NCBI GenBank assembly: GCA_963514095.1
Contig: OY741277.1
Span: 12,767,137-12,831,136, forward strand
Length of the DNA: 64,000 bases
Source of the DNA: Eutrigla gurnardus
Lineage: Eukaryota; Chordata; Actinopteri; Perciformes; Triglidae
Direction: 5' to 3'
Notes under the pieces: model-generated
The model's database searches: none
Told to the model about the DNA's origin: nothing
What the model saw: the letters and a program-made list of their open reading frames with translations, nothing else
Translations under genes and position numbers: made by a program
In this document: in pieces, positions 43,701 through 55,056 of the stretch
How positions within the stretch are numbered: the first letter of the stretch is position 1
How the letters are laid out: every line of letters starts with the position of its first letter

Positions 43701-46169
43701 CAGGGGCTGGAGGCAGGTGCTTACTAAATCGCTCCTTGTTTGGCAGCTCTTTGTAGTTTTCTGTAAGAGAATTCATTTTTTTTACGGGCTGGCATTGTTG
43801 GCATCATGCCCAGACCCCTAACCTGGAGGGTCAGTTCATCGGGTCCCTCACCTGAGACTAATCTGACTTGGTTGACTTTGCTGGGAACTAAAACGATTGT
43901 GTTGACATACTTCTTATTTTCTATCTCTACACGTTAAATATGACAACAGAAAGTTTGTAATTAGAGTAATTAGTAATGTAAGGCCATTGCTTTTTTTGTT
44001 TTGCTTTTTTTTTCAAAAAGTAATGAATATTTGATTTCATGTTTTACGTAACTCTCCCAGAAACTGCCAATTGCAAAAGTCATTACGCTAATCAGCAAAT
44101 CCATATTAACAACTTACAGCAGAATTACATTGCTTCACATTGCATGCATGAATTAAAGTAACTTTTGATGTTGAGGCATTCAGCATGAAACTGCCAGCGA
44201 GGTATTTTTCTTTTCTGTAAAAGAAGAGTAACAGCTGTTCCTGAGCAAACCCACATGTTTAGCACAGTCGAGGGAAAGAAAGGGATACAGCGTCAATTAG
44301 CAGTGGAGGAAAGCTTTATCAAGGCAAAATTCCAAAATCTCTGGCAGCGCAGAGACACCCCGTCAATTACATCCGTGCCTGACAGATTTATTGGCTACGC
44401 GGACGTCTTTTTAGGTCAAGTCAATACCTGCATTGCGTGATTTCAAATCCTCGCTGTCACTTTTCCCCACCTGAGTGAGGTGAATACAGGAAAAGGGAAA
44501 CATGAGGAAAGGAGAGGAGAGTTCCAGAAAGACAGGGAGGATGAGGTGGCGTGGTGCTGGAGGAAGAAGAGGAGGAAAGCAAATTTGAAGGTTCAAATGA
44601 TGAGAATGCACCGCCTCGCATCGGTGGGCCGTGCCACTGGGAAACTTGAGACGTGAGCAGATACCATCGTATGCTAGAGTTTCCCGCAAAGAGGCCCCTT
44701 CACGGCAGAGCATCGACGGGGGCCAGGGGGCTATCAGGGTGGGGTATTATTGCTTTAAGACATCAGATACAGGGCATCACCATCTGTATCAGTTGCATAA
44801 CACTTTGGGTGTCAGGGCACAAAGGATGGCAGAGGGGGGAAAGAGGTGGTGGTGGTGGTGGTGGTGGTGCAGACGTAAACAGGGTCAGAGGAGAAAGAAG
44901 GCAGAGGTTAGAAGAGAAAGTCAAGGAGAAAGCAGAAGGTCTTGGAGTGTTTTATAACCGCTCATCATCCCAGACTCCTGGTGCTTTGAGGAGGCCCAGA
45001 TGAATTATTCAGTTTCTGGCTGGTTGATCTCCTCTGGGACCACCACTCGCTCTCCTCCAACGTTAGAGCACCACTTGACGGTAAATGCTCACTGGGACAA
45101 ACAAGAGGTCCTTAAAAAAGACCTGTGCACTTAACTCACACTACAACCCCCCACCACACACACATACACACACACACACTCGCCCCCTTGTCCTGACCAA
45201 GATCAATATGCAGTTGGAGCCAAATGTTGCACAATACCCCACTGGGGAAGGAAGGTTTCTAAGAGGAAACCTCCAAAGGAAGTTGTGTGCCTGCATTTAT
45301 AAATGTACTCGTAGGCATGCCAATAGATTATAGTGAATACATTGACGAGAGAGGCGATGGAGTGTTTGCTTGAAACATTTTTTTTCTTCCACCACATACT
45401 GAACATTGTTACAGATCCCCGGACAGTCTAAAGAGCTAAGCGCTGTGATATAGGGATTTCACACAGCCGGTTCTCAGGGCGTCGCACTCTCGATGCTGAC
45501 AGGGCAATAACTGCCATGCTTTTGGGTTCAGGCTGCATATTGCCTTGTAAAGTCTAATGCTGCCATCTTCAGGTTGTCCACGGCTATTAAAATGGCATAA
45601 AACTATAGTGAAAGCAAAACTATGCATCTTGGTGATTGTGATCCGAGTACAGGGATTATTATATTATGACTGTGTATTTAACTCATTCATCATCCATGAG
45701 TATGAATGTTCTCGTCCCTCCTTTGCCCTCATCATAATCTACAAGCACAATGAGGACTGGTGGTAAATTATTTCTCTCCATCATTTATTATCAGTGCCAC
45801 TGGATCCTTGCAGGTTGGACAAGGTTGTCACTGTCTCACCACAAAGTGCCCCTTGGGTTTCCTTGTGGTTCAAGTCTCATGCCTGTTTTAGTGTTTCTTT
45901 CTGTGAAGGTGCAGCTGTTGTTGAGCTCTGCCATTTCACTGTTTCTCCTGAGTCCTCTGATCACTGCATTCGTCTGCCAACCACCCACCTCGCCTCTGCT
46001 GCACTCCACGTCAGCCACGCTCCGGCGTTCCTCCATTACTCATCATTCCCTCCTGCAAACCTCCAGACCTCATCTTCCAACCTCAGCGATAAATCCCATT
46101 CTCTTAAAACCTCACCCCCTGTGTCTTTGTTTTAGTCCTCACTCAGCTGATCCCCAACACAATGTTTAA
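40792..46169. other. intergenic DNA, no gene seen
   Basis: It holds a 15-C run (42361-42375), GA-rich stretches near 42440-42520, a GGT repeat (44845-44869) and a CA-rich stretch near 45150-45180. About 43940-44430 has dense TAAT cores ('gtaattagagtaattag', 'cattacgctaatcagc', 'gcgtcaattagcagtgg') and looks like conserved regulatory DNA. No exon recognised. Confidence 0.35.
44845..44869 (+). repeat. (GGT)8 trinucleotide repeat
   Basis: Perfect GGT run of 25 bp. It encodes tryptophan or glycine tracts in chance frames. Confidence 0.9.
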
Positions 46170-46425
46170 ATTAGTTACAGATCACACAGAATGCTGCTGG
46201 CAAAGTTTGAAGAGTAACTAAAAGAGTCTACAACAGCTTGATCCTGACACACAGACTCTGCTGCTACTGTCCATATTGCTATGTCCTATTTATCTCTTTG
46301 TTTTATTTTTATGGTTAAATTAATATTTTTTCATCCCTCGTTTTTCAGTATTCTAATTGTTAATTGTTTTTTTATTTTGTAAATCTGTTAGGTGCGATGT
46401 AAATAAAATGAATTATTACTAATAT
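46170..46425 (+). mobile_element. L2-like LINE 3' end fragment
   Basis: A 'cacagaatgctgctggcaaa' motif is followed by a T-rich tail, 'ggtgcgatgtaaataaaatg' and 'aattattactaa'. This layout resembles the 3' end of fish L2-type LINEs. The coding part is degraded and the identification is tentative. Confidence 0.4.
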
Positions 46426-48670
46426 TGTGTATCATTTGTATTGTACAGCCCCATTATTTATATTTATATTCATTGTTTGTATTGTATTTTGCAGTGAAGT
46501 AGTAACTCTTTGGCTCTTAGCTCTCAAAATAGTGATGGCTGAGCCGACAGTTAGCAGCTAAAGGCGCTAACAGTGCTAGTGCAATAGTACTGAACAAACG
46601 ACAACAAACAGTGAACCGAGGGGGACTGCATGACGGGTGTTAGATTGCCGCATCATTTTTGCAGCATATTGCTATTGCATTGCTACTTCAAGGGTTTGAA
46701 TAACTCCTACTGTAGTGAGCAGGGTTTTTTTTATAGGTTTGTGTCTAAATCTGGACTCTTGGATTCCCTTTGCAATTGGTTGCCCACAGTGATCAATATG
46801 AATATTATCTAGAGGAGAGAATATCACTGAACTCTGTGTCAACAGGCATACATGCATGCATGTGTTTATGTGCATGCATGAGAGTGTATTTTCATGTGTT
46901 TGTTCACCCTGTCCGCATCCCTCCTCATCCCTCCTCTCCACATCCTGTTGGGTGTCTCCACCAGCCAGAGTCATCTCTCAGCGGTGTTCACTGGTAACAC
47001 AACACTGGAGCCATCAGTTCTGCAGCGCCTGCTTTAGGACTCGGCCTCAGATCCAGCACTGCTGCTGACTGCGTCCAGAGCCTATCCTCTATGTGCTGTA
47101 TGCTAACATGCACACAAGCAGATCGGACATGCAGTCCAAAATACTCCTCTTTATGGAGGTACAAATAATTGCATTGGTTGAGTTAAAACCAGTTGGAGGA
47201 GGCAACAAGCATCTTTTATTTGTCTGAGCTCAAGGTGGATAAATGCAAAGCTGAATGGCAAAGAACTCTGGTTGAAAACTAAATTAAATTATAATGGCAG
47301 TGACATTTTTGTCAATGCTTTATGACTATGATATTGATGCTCTTGTAAAGGTCAGAATCAAATGGGTCAATATGGATAATTTGAATTTAAAAGGTCATCT
47401 TTTTGCTGTTTTTATGCTTGTGGTAAGGCTCGGAGGATGGATGTTGTTTTATCTATTTGGTCCAGACTGAAATATCTCACCAACTGAAGTTGTCTAGTGT
47501 CCGACGCTAGACATGGCAGTGCAGAGAAAGGAACAAGTGGACTCTGAATGCAGATGCAGTGAAATAACTGTGTGTGAGTTACAACCAATGATGCTCCATT
47601 ACAGACGAGGGGAATGGAATGACATCTTTGGTGTGTTGTAGAGTTTGGGAGTCTGGAGGAGAGGCCGTGAAGTTGCATTGTATCATACATCAGAAAGCCC
47701 CGGTGAAACATATCTCATATGAGTGTTAATCACTGAATTGATGCACATACAGGGACACAATCCACCACCACAGACAATTCTGCATCAGTTCTATTCACTA
47801 AGATCTGTAATTGACCGTTTATTTAGCAGACAAAGGTCATAGCCTTGTTGAACCGAGCGACCCTTGAGCTGTCGACAGAACATGCTTTCCTTAAGTTGAT
47901 CTCACTGGTCGTCAAAACGTTTGCAGGGAAAAGATGGGGCTTGTGTTTCAAATGTTTGCACACATGAAATCTTTTGTGAAGGCGATGTTGCACACTTCCC
48001 AACTCCCCGTCGCTGTGCCTACGTGTAGCATCCCATAGCCGCTAGCTGTAGTATAAGTTTACTCAAGTCTTCCAGTTCCCTTGAGGTGAACTCAACCAAG
48101 GAGGCAGATGTCTTTGAAGAATTACCTGTAGAAATGTAAAACATGCAGACACACATAATGCACTTTTGTATTCAAAGCATGCCTTTCCATTACGTTCTGT
48201 TGTTCAGATGTTGCAGGAGATGAACAAGCTGTTTTCTTGGCTCACTGATGTCTTTTCTAAAGGCCACACTCGAGCCCACTTACATTATTTACTGCAGCAA
48301 ACTAGCTAGCAATCATTATTTACTGTAATTAGAGGTAAATGCATAGGCATAATGGGGGAAACAAGCTATACGGGAGGCCATGCATGACGAATAACTGCAT
48401 TAGCAATTTGATACAAATTAAATCAATGGAGCCCAGCAAGACTGTGTGATTTACAACAGAAGGGGCTAAACACCGAGGTGATCAAGAGGTGAACCGAGTT
48501 TGTGATTTGTTTGTGCAATATGTCTACATTACGCAAATCTGCTAAGCTGAGGAGGCATTCCGCTCATTCAAAATACGACGGTAATGTTATTGCATGAGCA
48601 GCCGCCGTGCAACCACTTCATCGGCAAGGGCACATTTTAAAAATTCACTGTAGTGGATGATCAGAGAGGC

Positions 48671-48701
<31 letters not shown>

Positions 48702-49621
48702 GATGTATCCTGTATTGCCTGACTGTAGCGGTTGGGTGGTTTTACTGGAAGATTGATCCAACTGATCACCTCATTTCCTCTCTCATCAACCATAGCAGCC
48801 AAAGCGCTGATAGTTTATCCGTCTGAGAAAGTGATTTTAAGGTGCCAAGTGCAACACAGGAAATGGCTCCACAGACGACTGTGTCTGGTTGTGGCAGGCC
48901 TGATCAGTGAGGTTGACCAGCGAGCGGGTGACAGTGATTCTGAGCACCATGCAGAACTCAAGTGATTCGACACAGTTGCGGTCCTTGATTGTAAGAACCG
49001 GGTTCTGTCCAATCTTGCCACGGAGAGAGGAAAACTGTTCAGGGTTTCAAAAAATAGTAGCACAAGGGAAAGGAAAAAGGACAACACCACACTAACGAGG
49101 AGCGCAAAAACTGATAATAAAACAAAAAAGAGTTCAAGGAAACACACAGAATAAGCAGACTTTTCATGAGCTTTCATGCCATGTGAAAATGAAGCCACTG
49201 GAAAGTGGAGCTGAACAGGGGATGTTCTCGCAGGGAAAATGTAAAACAGCCCAGCTAAGTGCATCCTAAGCAATGAGCTTTGTAGACTACATTTACAATA
49301 CAATGAGCTTTCCAAAAATCCAATATGCACGTTGACTAAAAATATCCTGTCGGCTGTGCAAAAGCAGTGGAGGGAGCAACCCAGAATGCAGTCATATCCC
49401 TGAGGAGTTTGGCTTTCGTCTCCCCCTCCGAAGCAATCAATCGAAGTGGAAATCTTTTTTTTTTTTTTTTTGGCCTCACTACCCACTGATAGATGGAGGG
49501 CAAGGTCACCACATATGAGTATATCTAAAGTGTATGGCCTAGGAAAGGAAGATATTTTCTCTACTTTTAGCCTAAAAGGTTGAGCGTACTCACTGCATAG
49601 CTGCATGTAAGCGGCACACAA
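46426..49621. other. intergenic DNA, no gene seen
   Basis: A 'gctaacagtgctagtgc' repeat scrap lies near 46540-46620, and a GA/GACA run near 48670-48703. About 48270-48560 has AT cores ('tttactgtaattagagg', 'ctgcattagcaatttg') and may be a conserved element. A 268-codon minus frame at 49621-48815 is discussed under findings. No known exon was recognised. Confidence 0.35.
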
Positions 49622-50160
49622 TTAAACAACATTTTGGGAGATACTCTTGGTCATCCTCTCGCCATGAGTTAGATGAGAAGATTGATACCAGCAGATGGTT
49701 AGCGCAGCTTAGCATGAAGATTGGACTGGAGACCTGGTCACCTGTCCTATAGATTATTAATAGGTTTCAACCTCCTCTGTGAGAAATCATATTTTGTCCA
49801 TCATTTGGCTCTACACACCACAATGCCCATGTTGCTGAATATATTCAAAATTGACCCCCGGAAAAGGTTGATCGATTCAATCTGCATTGTCTTATCACAT
49901 TTCTCGCCACTGTAATCCTTAGCTTTCTGCTGCTGTTAGCGGCACGTTGTGGCTTCTCCCTTTCTGCAACTTTTTCAGTGTGCTGGTATTTGTGTTACCT
50001 TGAAATAGAGCCAGGCTAGCTGTTTCCCCCATTTCCAATCTTTGTGCTGATCAAGCTAAACCGATGGCTGGAGCCTTATATTGCACAGACAGACATGAAT
50101 AAGCATGTTTCCACAAACGACTCCTTTTACTCGTTTCATATACAGTTTCTCAATGTTAAG
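49622..50160. mobile_element. fold-back 'gctagc' MITE, ~0.5 kb
   Basis: The left part has 'aacattttgggagatac', 'gagttagatgagaagattga' and 'cagcttagcatgaagattgg'. The right part, in reverse orientation, has 'gagccaggctagctgtttcc', 'ccaatctttgtgctgatc' and 'aagctaaaccgatggctgg'. The family normally has both arms, so this appears to be a nearly full but decayed copy. Confidence 0.55.
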
Positions 50161-53088
50161 TTCCTCTTGCTCTGCCTGTCTGCATTTTCCAAAGATTTTT
50201 TTGTTAATACTTCCCGGCATGGAAAAGCCTATTTAGAGCATTTCTAGAGCTTTTAGAAAACTATTTGATGTGACATTTTTAGGGTCAGCAGCACTCTAAT
50301 CTACGGTGACACGCAACACCTTTGCAAAGTCGTATAAAAATTTGCATACTGGCGCACACTCAGAGTATTAGCATTGACAAGGTGGAGGAGTGTAATAACA
50401 CCTCAGGGAAATTAGCTGATGGCAGCAGCTAAGCTACTCCCCGGCCTTACCTGAAGGGTTCGACTTAGCGGAGGAACCAACCAAATATCAATAAGGGCGA
50501 TTTAGCCGTGCACCGCTCACGGATAAAGAGCTTATGCATGAGATCTCTGCAAACACACTTGAGCTAGGCATGTAAAAATGCTGTCGCTTCAAGCAAATCC
50601 CTGATTAAATCCCCCAAACACGTATAGTTGGCTGTATGAGGGGGGAAGCCTGGTGTTGGGGTATGCTGCCAACCGTGGAGGAGGACAGAAAGACAGAGAT
50701 AGAGGAGGGCGTACGATACGTTTAGTGCATTACATTCTGCAGATGAGTGTGTTTGAAGTCTTCCCTCAGGCATGTATGATCCTCTGTGCACTACAGGGAT
50801 GACACTCTCACAGATGATGCCACCTCCGAATGTGACCCCGACACTGAATGACGAGCACCAGCTTACTACATCTGTAACGCAGCCATCGTGTTGCTGCAGT
50901 TTGAATTAATTGCTCAATATCATCACAGGGATTTCTTTTTTCTGGCGTCAGCAGCGTTGTCGTTGGCTGCCCTTTACTGCGTTGAGTGATTTTAATTTTA
51001 CGTGAGCATATTGGCGAGGAGGGAAAGAAAAAAAAAGGAAGCGGTAAGAAATGGCCATCCAGCACTTGGGCGTCACCTCGCTTCCACGGCCAACAAACAC
51101 CGGTAAAAAGCTCGCTAGATGAAATATCACTTTAACATCTGCAATACTGAGTCGTGGATTTACAGCTTCTGTGAAGAGAACGGGACAACATTGCCTCATA
51201 TGCATCATTAATTTTTATTACCGTTCCAGGAAATCTGTTCATTTGGCATTTTATTGCCATTTCAGGACGTAATGACTGGTTTTGAAGGATGCTCACGCAC
51301 CTTGTCAGTTCACCCTAAGACGATGGAAAATCTGTGGTAACACAAACTTGCATTAGTTCATTGCCGCAACACGTGATTTATTTCGAATGATAGTGAAGGC
51401 TGAATACCTCATTAGACTCCAGTGAGGCAGTCCATTCACTCGAAACACACGGGTTCATCTGTCAGCCTGTGCTCTGACTGGCACTTAGAATGCATGTATA
51501 TGCTGTGACAGCATATGCCGAGGGGATGCAGCTGAACGAAAGCAACAACAACGGCGTGGCCTCAAGCTGGTTAACATAGAGAAATCAGCCTAAGCGTCTC
51601 ATTAATAGAGGCTGACTCATGTCGTTCTGAATGTAAGCCTCAAAATAGGGTCACGGCGTCCTGGAAATGAAAAGGACGGCAAACCGACGGTGACACTGCA
51701 TAAGAATTGTCAGCGCTTGTCTTTGCGGAATGCAACATTTGGTTGTGTATGTGAATATATGCAAATATGAATTAATTCTAGTGGTTCATGCATGATTTAT
51801 GAGCCTTACAGGGTTAGCACAAACACAAAAAGCATTTTTTTTTTCATGAGAATTGCTTTCTTTATTCTTTTCTGCACGCCTCTTGAGACAGCTTTACTGT
51901 AAGCCGCCAGGGAGGGAAAAAAAAGGTAGCTTTCACGTGGAAGTAAAGACAGAAACTAAACCAAGAAAAAGGAAGTTGCCCGGACACCTGCACGTTAACA
52001 TCTTTTAGCAAGTCTGCACATGACAAACATCTTTCCCAAAGCTTTTTTTCCCTCCCCGTGACATTTGAAATATTTGAGTCAGTAAATCACCATGATAACA
52101 TCAATATGGCCTTTTTAAAAAGAATGATAACTCATTTTGGAAATGTAATTAGCGCTTTGAAGTGAAGGCTTAAGGTTTTTGGAAGTAGGGCAACTCTTTC
52201 ATGTGTGATTAGGTGCTCTTATGTCCGGGAATGAGAGGCGGCAGGTAAAGGGAAGCCTCGTCAACCTTGAAACGTTACAGGCACTTGGCTGTGGCCGTCC
52301 AGGACCCTTGTCACGCGCTCGTTAGTGTGAATGTACAGCGTTCGTATAGGTTGAGAACGATGCGGGAGAAATGAAAGTCCTGCCGTGGGAGAGAGGAGGT
52401 GAGGAAGGAAGGGAGGGAGAAGAGCAGAGTGGATCAAACCAGTGCAGAGGAGGGTGAGCAGTGTGTGTCAGCGCTGTCGAATGCAGTCAAATTTCTCACT
52501 ACAATCAAACCGACGTGGAGCTTTGGCTCAGATGCACGGAGCCGGGCTTACTGGCTTACCTCAGCACTGCACCAGAGTAACTGTCACTGGATATTACCAT
52601 TGTGGACCACTGAGCCGACTCTCCCGCATCTCGGTGGACAGGGACAGCTTTACATCGCCCCTTGCTCCCACTCTCCTGCCCTGCGGACACACGCTTCCCT
52701 CGCTTCCTGAAATGTGTCCGTTGGAGACGTTTGCATTAAATATGAATAGCCTTAATAATAAACGGAAGCTCTCAGAGATCGCATCCTGGGGTACAAAAGA
52801 AAAAGATGTGATCCAGTGTTTGTGACACAAAGCTCTTAACATTCTCCCCAGTCACTCTTGTGCCATTTTAAAATCATTTGGGAACAACGTGATACCACAT
52901 AATGTTTTCAAGGCAATTATTCACTTTGCAGTTGAGTGCTTCTCTTGTCCTTTCTGACTGCCACGTGGTCATACAATACAGTATTCCAGCTATTTCTAGA
53001 AGACAAAAACAATGGATACAGTTTCAGGGTACAATTTGTTAGATGATGTGTGGGGAATGGCATTAATTCCTGTTATACACAACTTATT

Positions 53089-53090
<2 letters not shown>
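50161..53090. other. intergenic DNA 3' of tmem74, possibly including its 3' UTR
   Basis: No exon of another gene recognised. Since tmem74 is on the minus strand, its 3' UTR extends from 53174 downward into this region to an unknown point. About 51190-51480 and 52060-52220 have TAAT-rich, repeat-free sequence ('catcattaatttttatt', 'aaatgtaattagcgctttg') and may be conserved non-coding DNA. Confidence 0.35.

Positions 53091-53164
<74 letters not shown>
53091..53164 (-). repeat. (GT)37 tract in the tmem74 3' UTR
   Basis: 74 bp of perfect CA on the plus strand (GT on the transcript strand). It begins ten bases after the tmem74 stop codon. Confidence 0.97.
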
Positions 53165-53167
<3 letters not shown>

Positions 53168-53174
53168 CAGCATT

Positions 53175-54020
53175 TCAAGCCAAAGTTTCCTCTATCCCTT
53201 CCTCCAGGGACAGGTGCACAGAAGAGTGGCTGGGACTGGATCTAGTTTTCAGGCTGATGGAGCCGTACAGTTTCGCCGAGCGCTTGGAATAAGCGATGAC
53301 CTTCCTCCTGTACATCTCCCCCTTCCACATGGAGATCATCAGCAGCGTGGAGAGCACCACGCCGCCCAGCGTGAGCAGGCACAGACCCGCTATGACGCAC
53401 CGATCCAGGTGGGCGCCTATCCGGGCGCTCTCCATCTCCAGCCTCTCCATCTCCCTCGCCGACACGCTGTCGCGGTCCACCACCACGTCCCGGGGCACGG
53501 CGTAGGAGATGATCACCAAGGAGATCCCGGTCACCAAGAACGTGACTGCGCTGATAAACCCGTAGTCTACAGAGGTCCCGGCGCCCTCCCCGAAAGAGAG
53601 GTCGTCCTCGGACATGAAGGAAAACTCCGGTAAAGTCTCGGAGCAGGGCTCGCCGTGGCGCACGGGTCTGTGAGTACTTTTACAGCTGGTGTCCGGGCTA
53701 GCCAGCCGCAGGTTCACATTCTCATCGATGTAGGTGAAGGAAGTCTCTAATTCCTCGTCGCAGCAAATCCGGACTTTCTCCTCGCCGAGGTGACCGAGTT
53801 TAACATCTGCGCATCCCTTGCGCGGCACCGTCCTTGGCGCCGGATGACACCGGTCATGGCAGCCGCGGGCCGGGTTACAGCCGCCCTCCCCGTGGACGGC
53901 TCCTCCCGTTGACCCGCCCGACTTCCGGCCGTGCAGCGCGCTGGAAACCCGGTCAAGGGCGTCGGGAGCATCGGGCCGGTTGCCTCTCTCATCTGCGGGA
54001 AGCAGCGCCGGAGAAGCCAT
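53175..54020 (-). CDS. tmem74: transmembrane protein 74
   Basis: TMEM74 is a two-pass membrane protein of lysosomes and autophagosomes; in mammals it promotes autophagy. The single coding exon gives 281 residues against about 305 in human. Residues 92-104 match the family motif (ETSFTYIDENVNL). DYGFISA leads into helix 1 at about 155-175. Next come a conserved AREMERLEMESARIGAHLD linker and helix 2 at about 208-230 (VIAGLCLLTLGG), then the basic MWKGEMYRRK and KLYGSISLK segments. The N-terminal 90 residues are low-complexity and poorly conserved. The linker and helix 2 fit TMEM74 rather than TMEM74B. The start is the first ATG after an in-frame stop at 54072-54074; an upstream GTG at 54038 is not needed. 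The exon is CpG-rich. It lies divergent from trhr and far from emc2. Confidence 0.95.
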   Translation of the reverse strand: MASPALLPADERGNRPDAPDALDRVSSALHGRKSGGSTGGAVHGEGGCNPARGCHDRCHPAPRTVPRKGCADVKLGHLGEEKVRICCDEELETSFTYIDENVNLRLASPDTSCKSTHRPVRHGEPCSETLPEFSFMSEDDLSFGEGAGTSVDYGFISAVTFLVTGISLVIISYAVPRDVVVDRDSVSAREMERLEMESARIGAHLDRCVIAGLCLLTLGGVVLSTLLMISMWKGEMYRRKVIAYSKRSAKLYGSISLKTRSSPSHSSVHLSLEEGIEETLA

Positions 54021-54087
54021 TCGCGTTTCGCCACCCACGGGTTTACTCTGAGCCTTCCTCCCACGATGTTTTCACTCTGCAGCATCC

Positions 54088-54096
54088 CTAACGGGA

Positions 54097-54169
<73 letters not shown>

Positions 54170-54693
54170 AGATCTAAATTAAACGGTGCATCTAAATTAG
54201 ATTATCCTCATTGCAAAGCGTGGACCCGCATATATCCACGATGCGCAAGCACGTGTGTGCGTAACTTGGCACGACATCCCTAAGGCTATATTGAACTCTA
54301 CAGCACTTTAAAGTTGGTAGGATTGTTTAAGTAAAAACCGTGGATCCAATTCTTGAAAGGCGCTTACGGTGGCTGTGATTAGCCAAATGCCGCTGTATCC
54401 AATTAGGGAGGACCGCGCATTAACCGAGATTACGCTATATTCTTATTCTGTTTTAAAATGGACCCAGCCAAGAAAAACAACTAAATCACACATCAAATAC
54501 ACATAGTTGGTTGAAATCATCACGACATATTTCACACTACAGCCTTTTAATCCCGAATCCAGCCGATAATACTTTATTTGAATTCAGCAGAAGACGCGGG
54601 ATGCTCCTCTGCATTATGGAGGACCAGTCATCCACTACACGGCGATATATTTCCTTAATCCCCAGCTGCACAAATACAGAGACATCAACTCAC
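54088..54693 (-). other. tmem74: probable tmem74 5' intron
   Basis: On the minus strand a consensus donor gcgGTGAGT (GT at 54693-54692) and an acceptor cccgttAG (AG at 54089-54088) bracket 606 bp. TMEM74 in other vertebrates has a non-coding first exon, so a 5'-UTR intron is expected. No transcript evidence is available here. Confidence 0.5.
54099..54168 (-). repeat. (GT)35 tract upstream of the tmem74 coding exon
   Basis: 70 bp of perfect CA on the plus strand. Read on the transcript strand it ends just before cctcccgttAG, a good acceptor site, so it probably serves as part of the polypyrimidine-like tract of the tmem74 intron. Confidence 0.97.
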
Positions 54694-54960
54694 CGCGCTA
54701 CTTCAGCATCGCTTCCGCCTTCTCCTCCTCATAGAGCTGGCGAGGGCACATAGCGGGGAAAGACGAGTTCAAAAAAAGAAAAAAAGAAGAAGCCTTATCA
54801 GTGAACATGCTTTGAATACATTCTCTCTCCCTGCTCGATGCTGCACTGAGGGCAGCTCTCCCTAAGTCCCTCCCACACACAGAGCCTCGGCTGCCCGCGC
54901 CGTGGCGCTGAAAGGAGCCTCGCTATCTGTGAGCCGATTGAGATCACCAGCAGTCAGTCA
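54694..54960 (-). promoter_or_regulatory. tmem74: probable tmem74 first exon and promoter region
   Basis: This is a GC/CpG-richer stretch ('ggctgcccgcgccgtggcgc' on the plus strand) ending at the consensus donor at 54693. No TATA box is obvious. Short upstream ORFs are visible on the transcript strand near the donor, such as one of nine codons beginning ATGAGGAGGAGA. The transcription start is not determined. Confidence 0.4.
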
Positions 54961-54972
54961 ACACACAAACGG

Positions 54973-55056
54973 GATGAGGATTTGCGGGGTTGAAAGGGGG
55001 AAACCTTGGGACCTGATGAGGATTTGCGGGGTTGAAAGGGGGAAACCTTGGGACCT
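54973..55056. repeat. perfect 42-bp tandem duplication
   Basis: Two identical 42-bp units, 54973-55014 and 55015-55056, each beginning gatgaggatttgcggggttg and ending ccttgggacct. It sits just upstream of the likely tmem74 promoter. Confidence 0.97.

Noticed and set aside
52442..52825. 127-codon frame near tmem74
   Set aside because: No recognised similarity, no splice or promoter context, and overlapping frames on both strands.
53214..53633. 139-codon plus-strand frame opposite tmem74
   Set aside because: Antisense shadow of the tmem74 coding exon with histidine/proline-rich composition.
54021..54038. GTG at 54038 as the tmem74 start
   Set aside because: Non-AUG start is not needed; the ATG at 54020 is the first in-frame ATG after a stop at 54072-54074.
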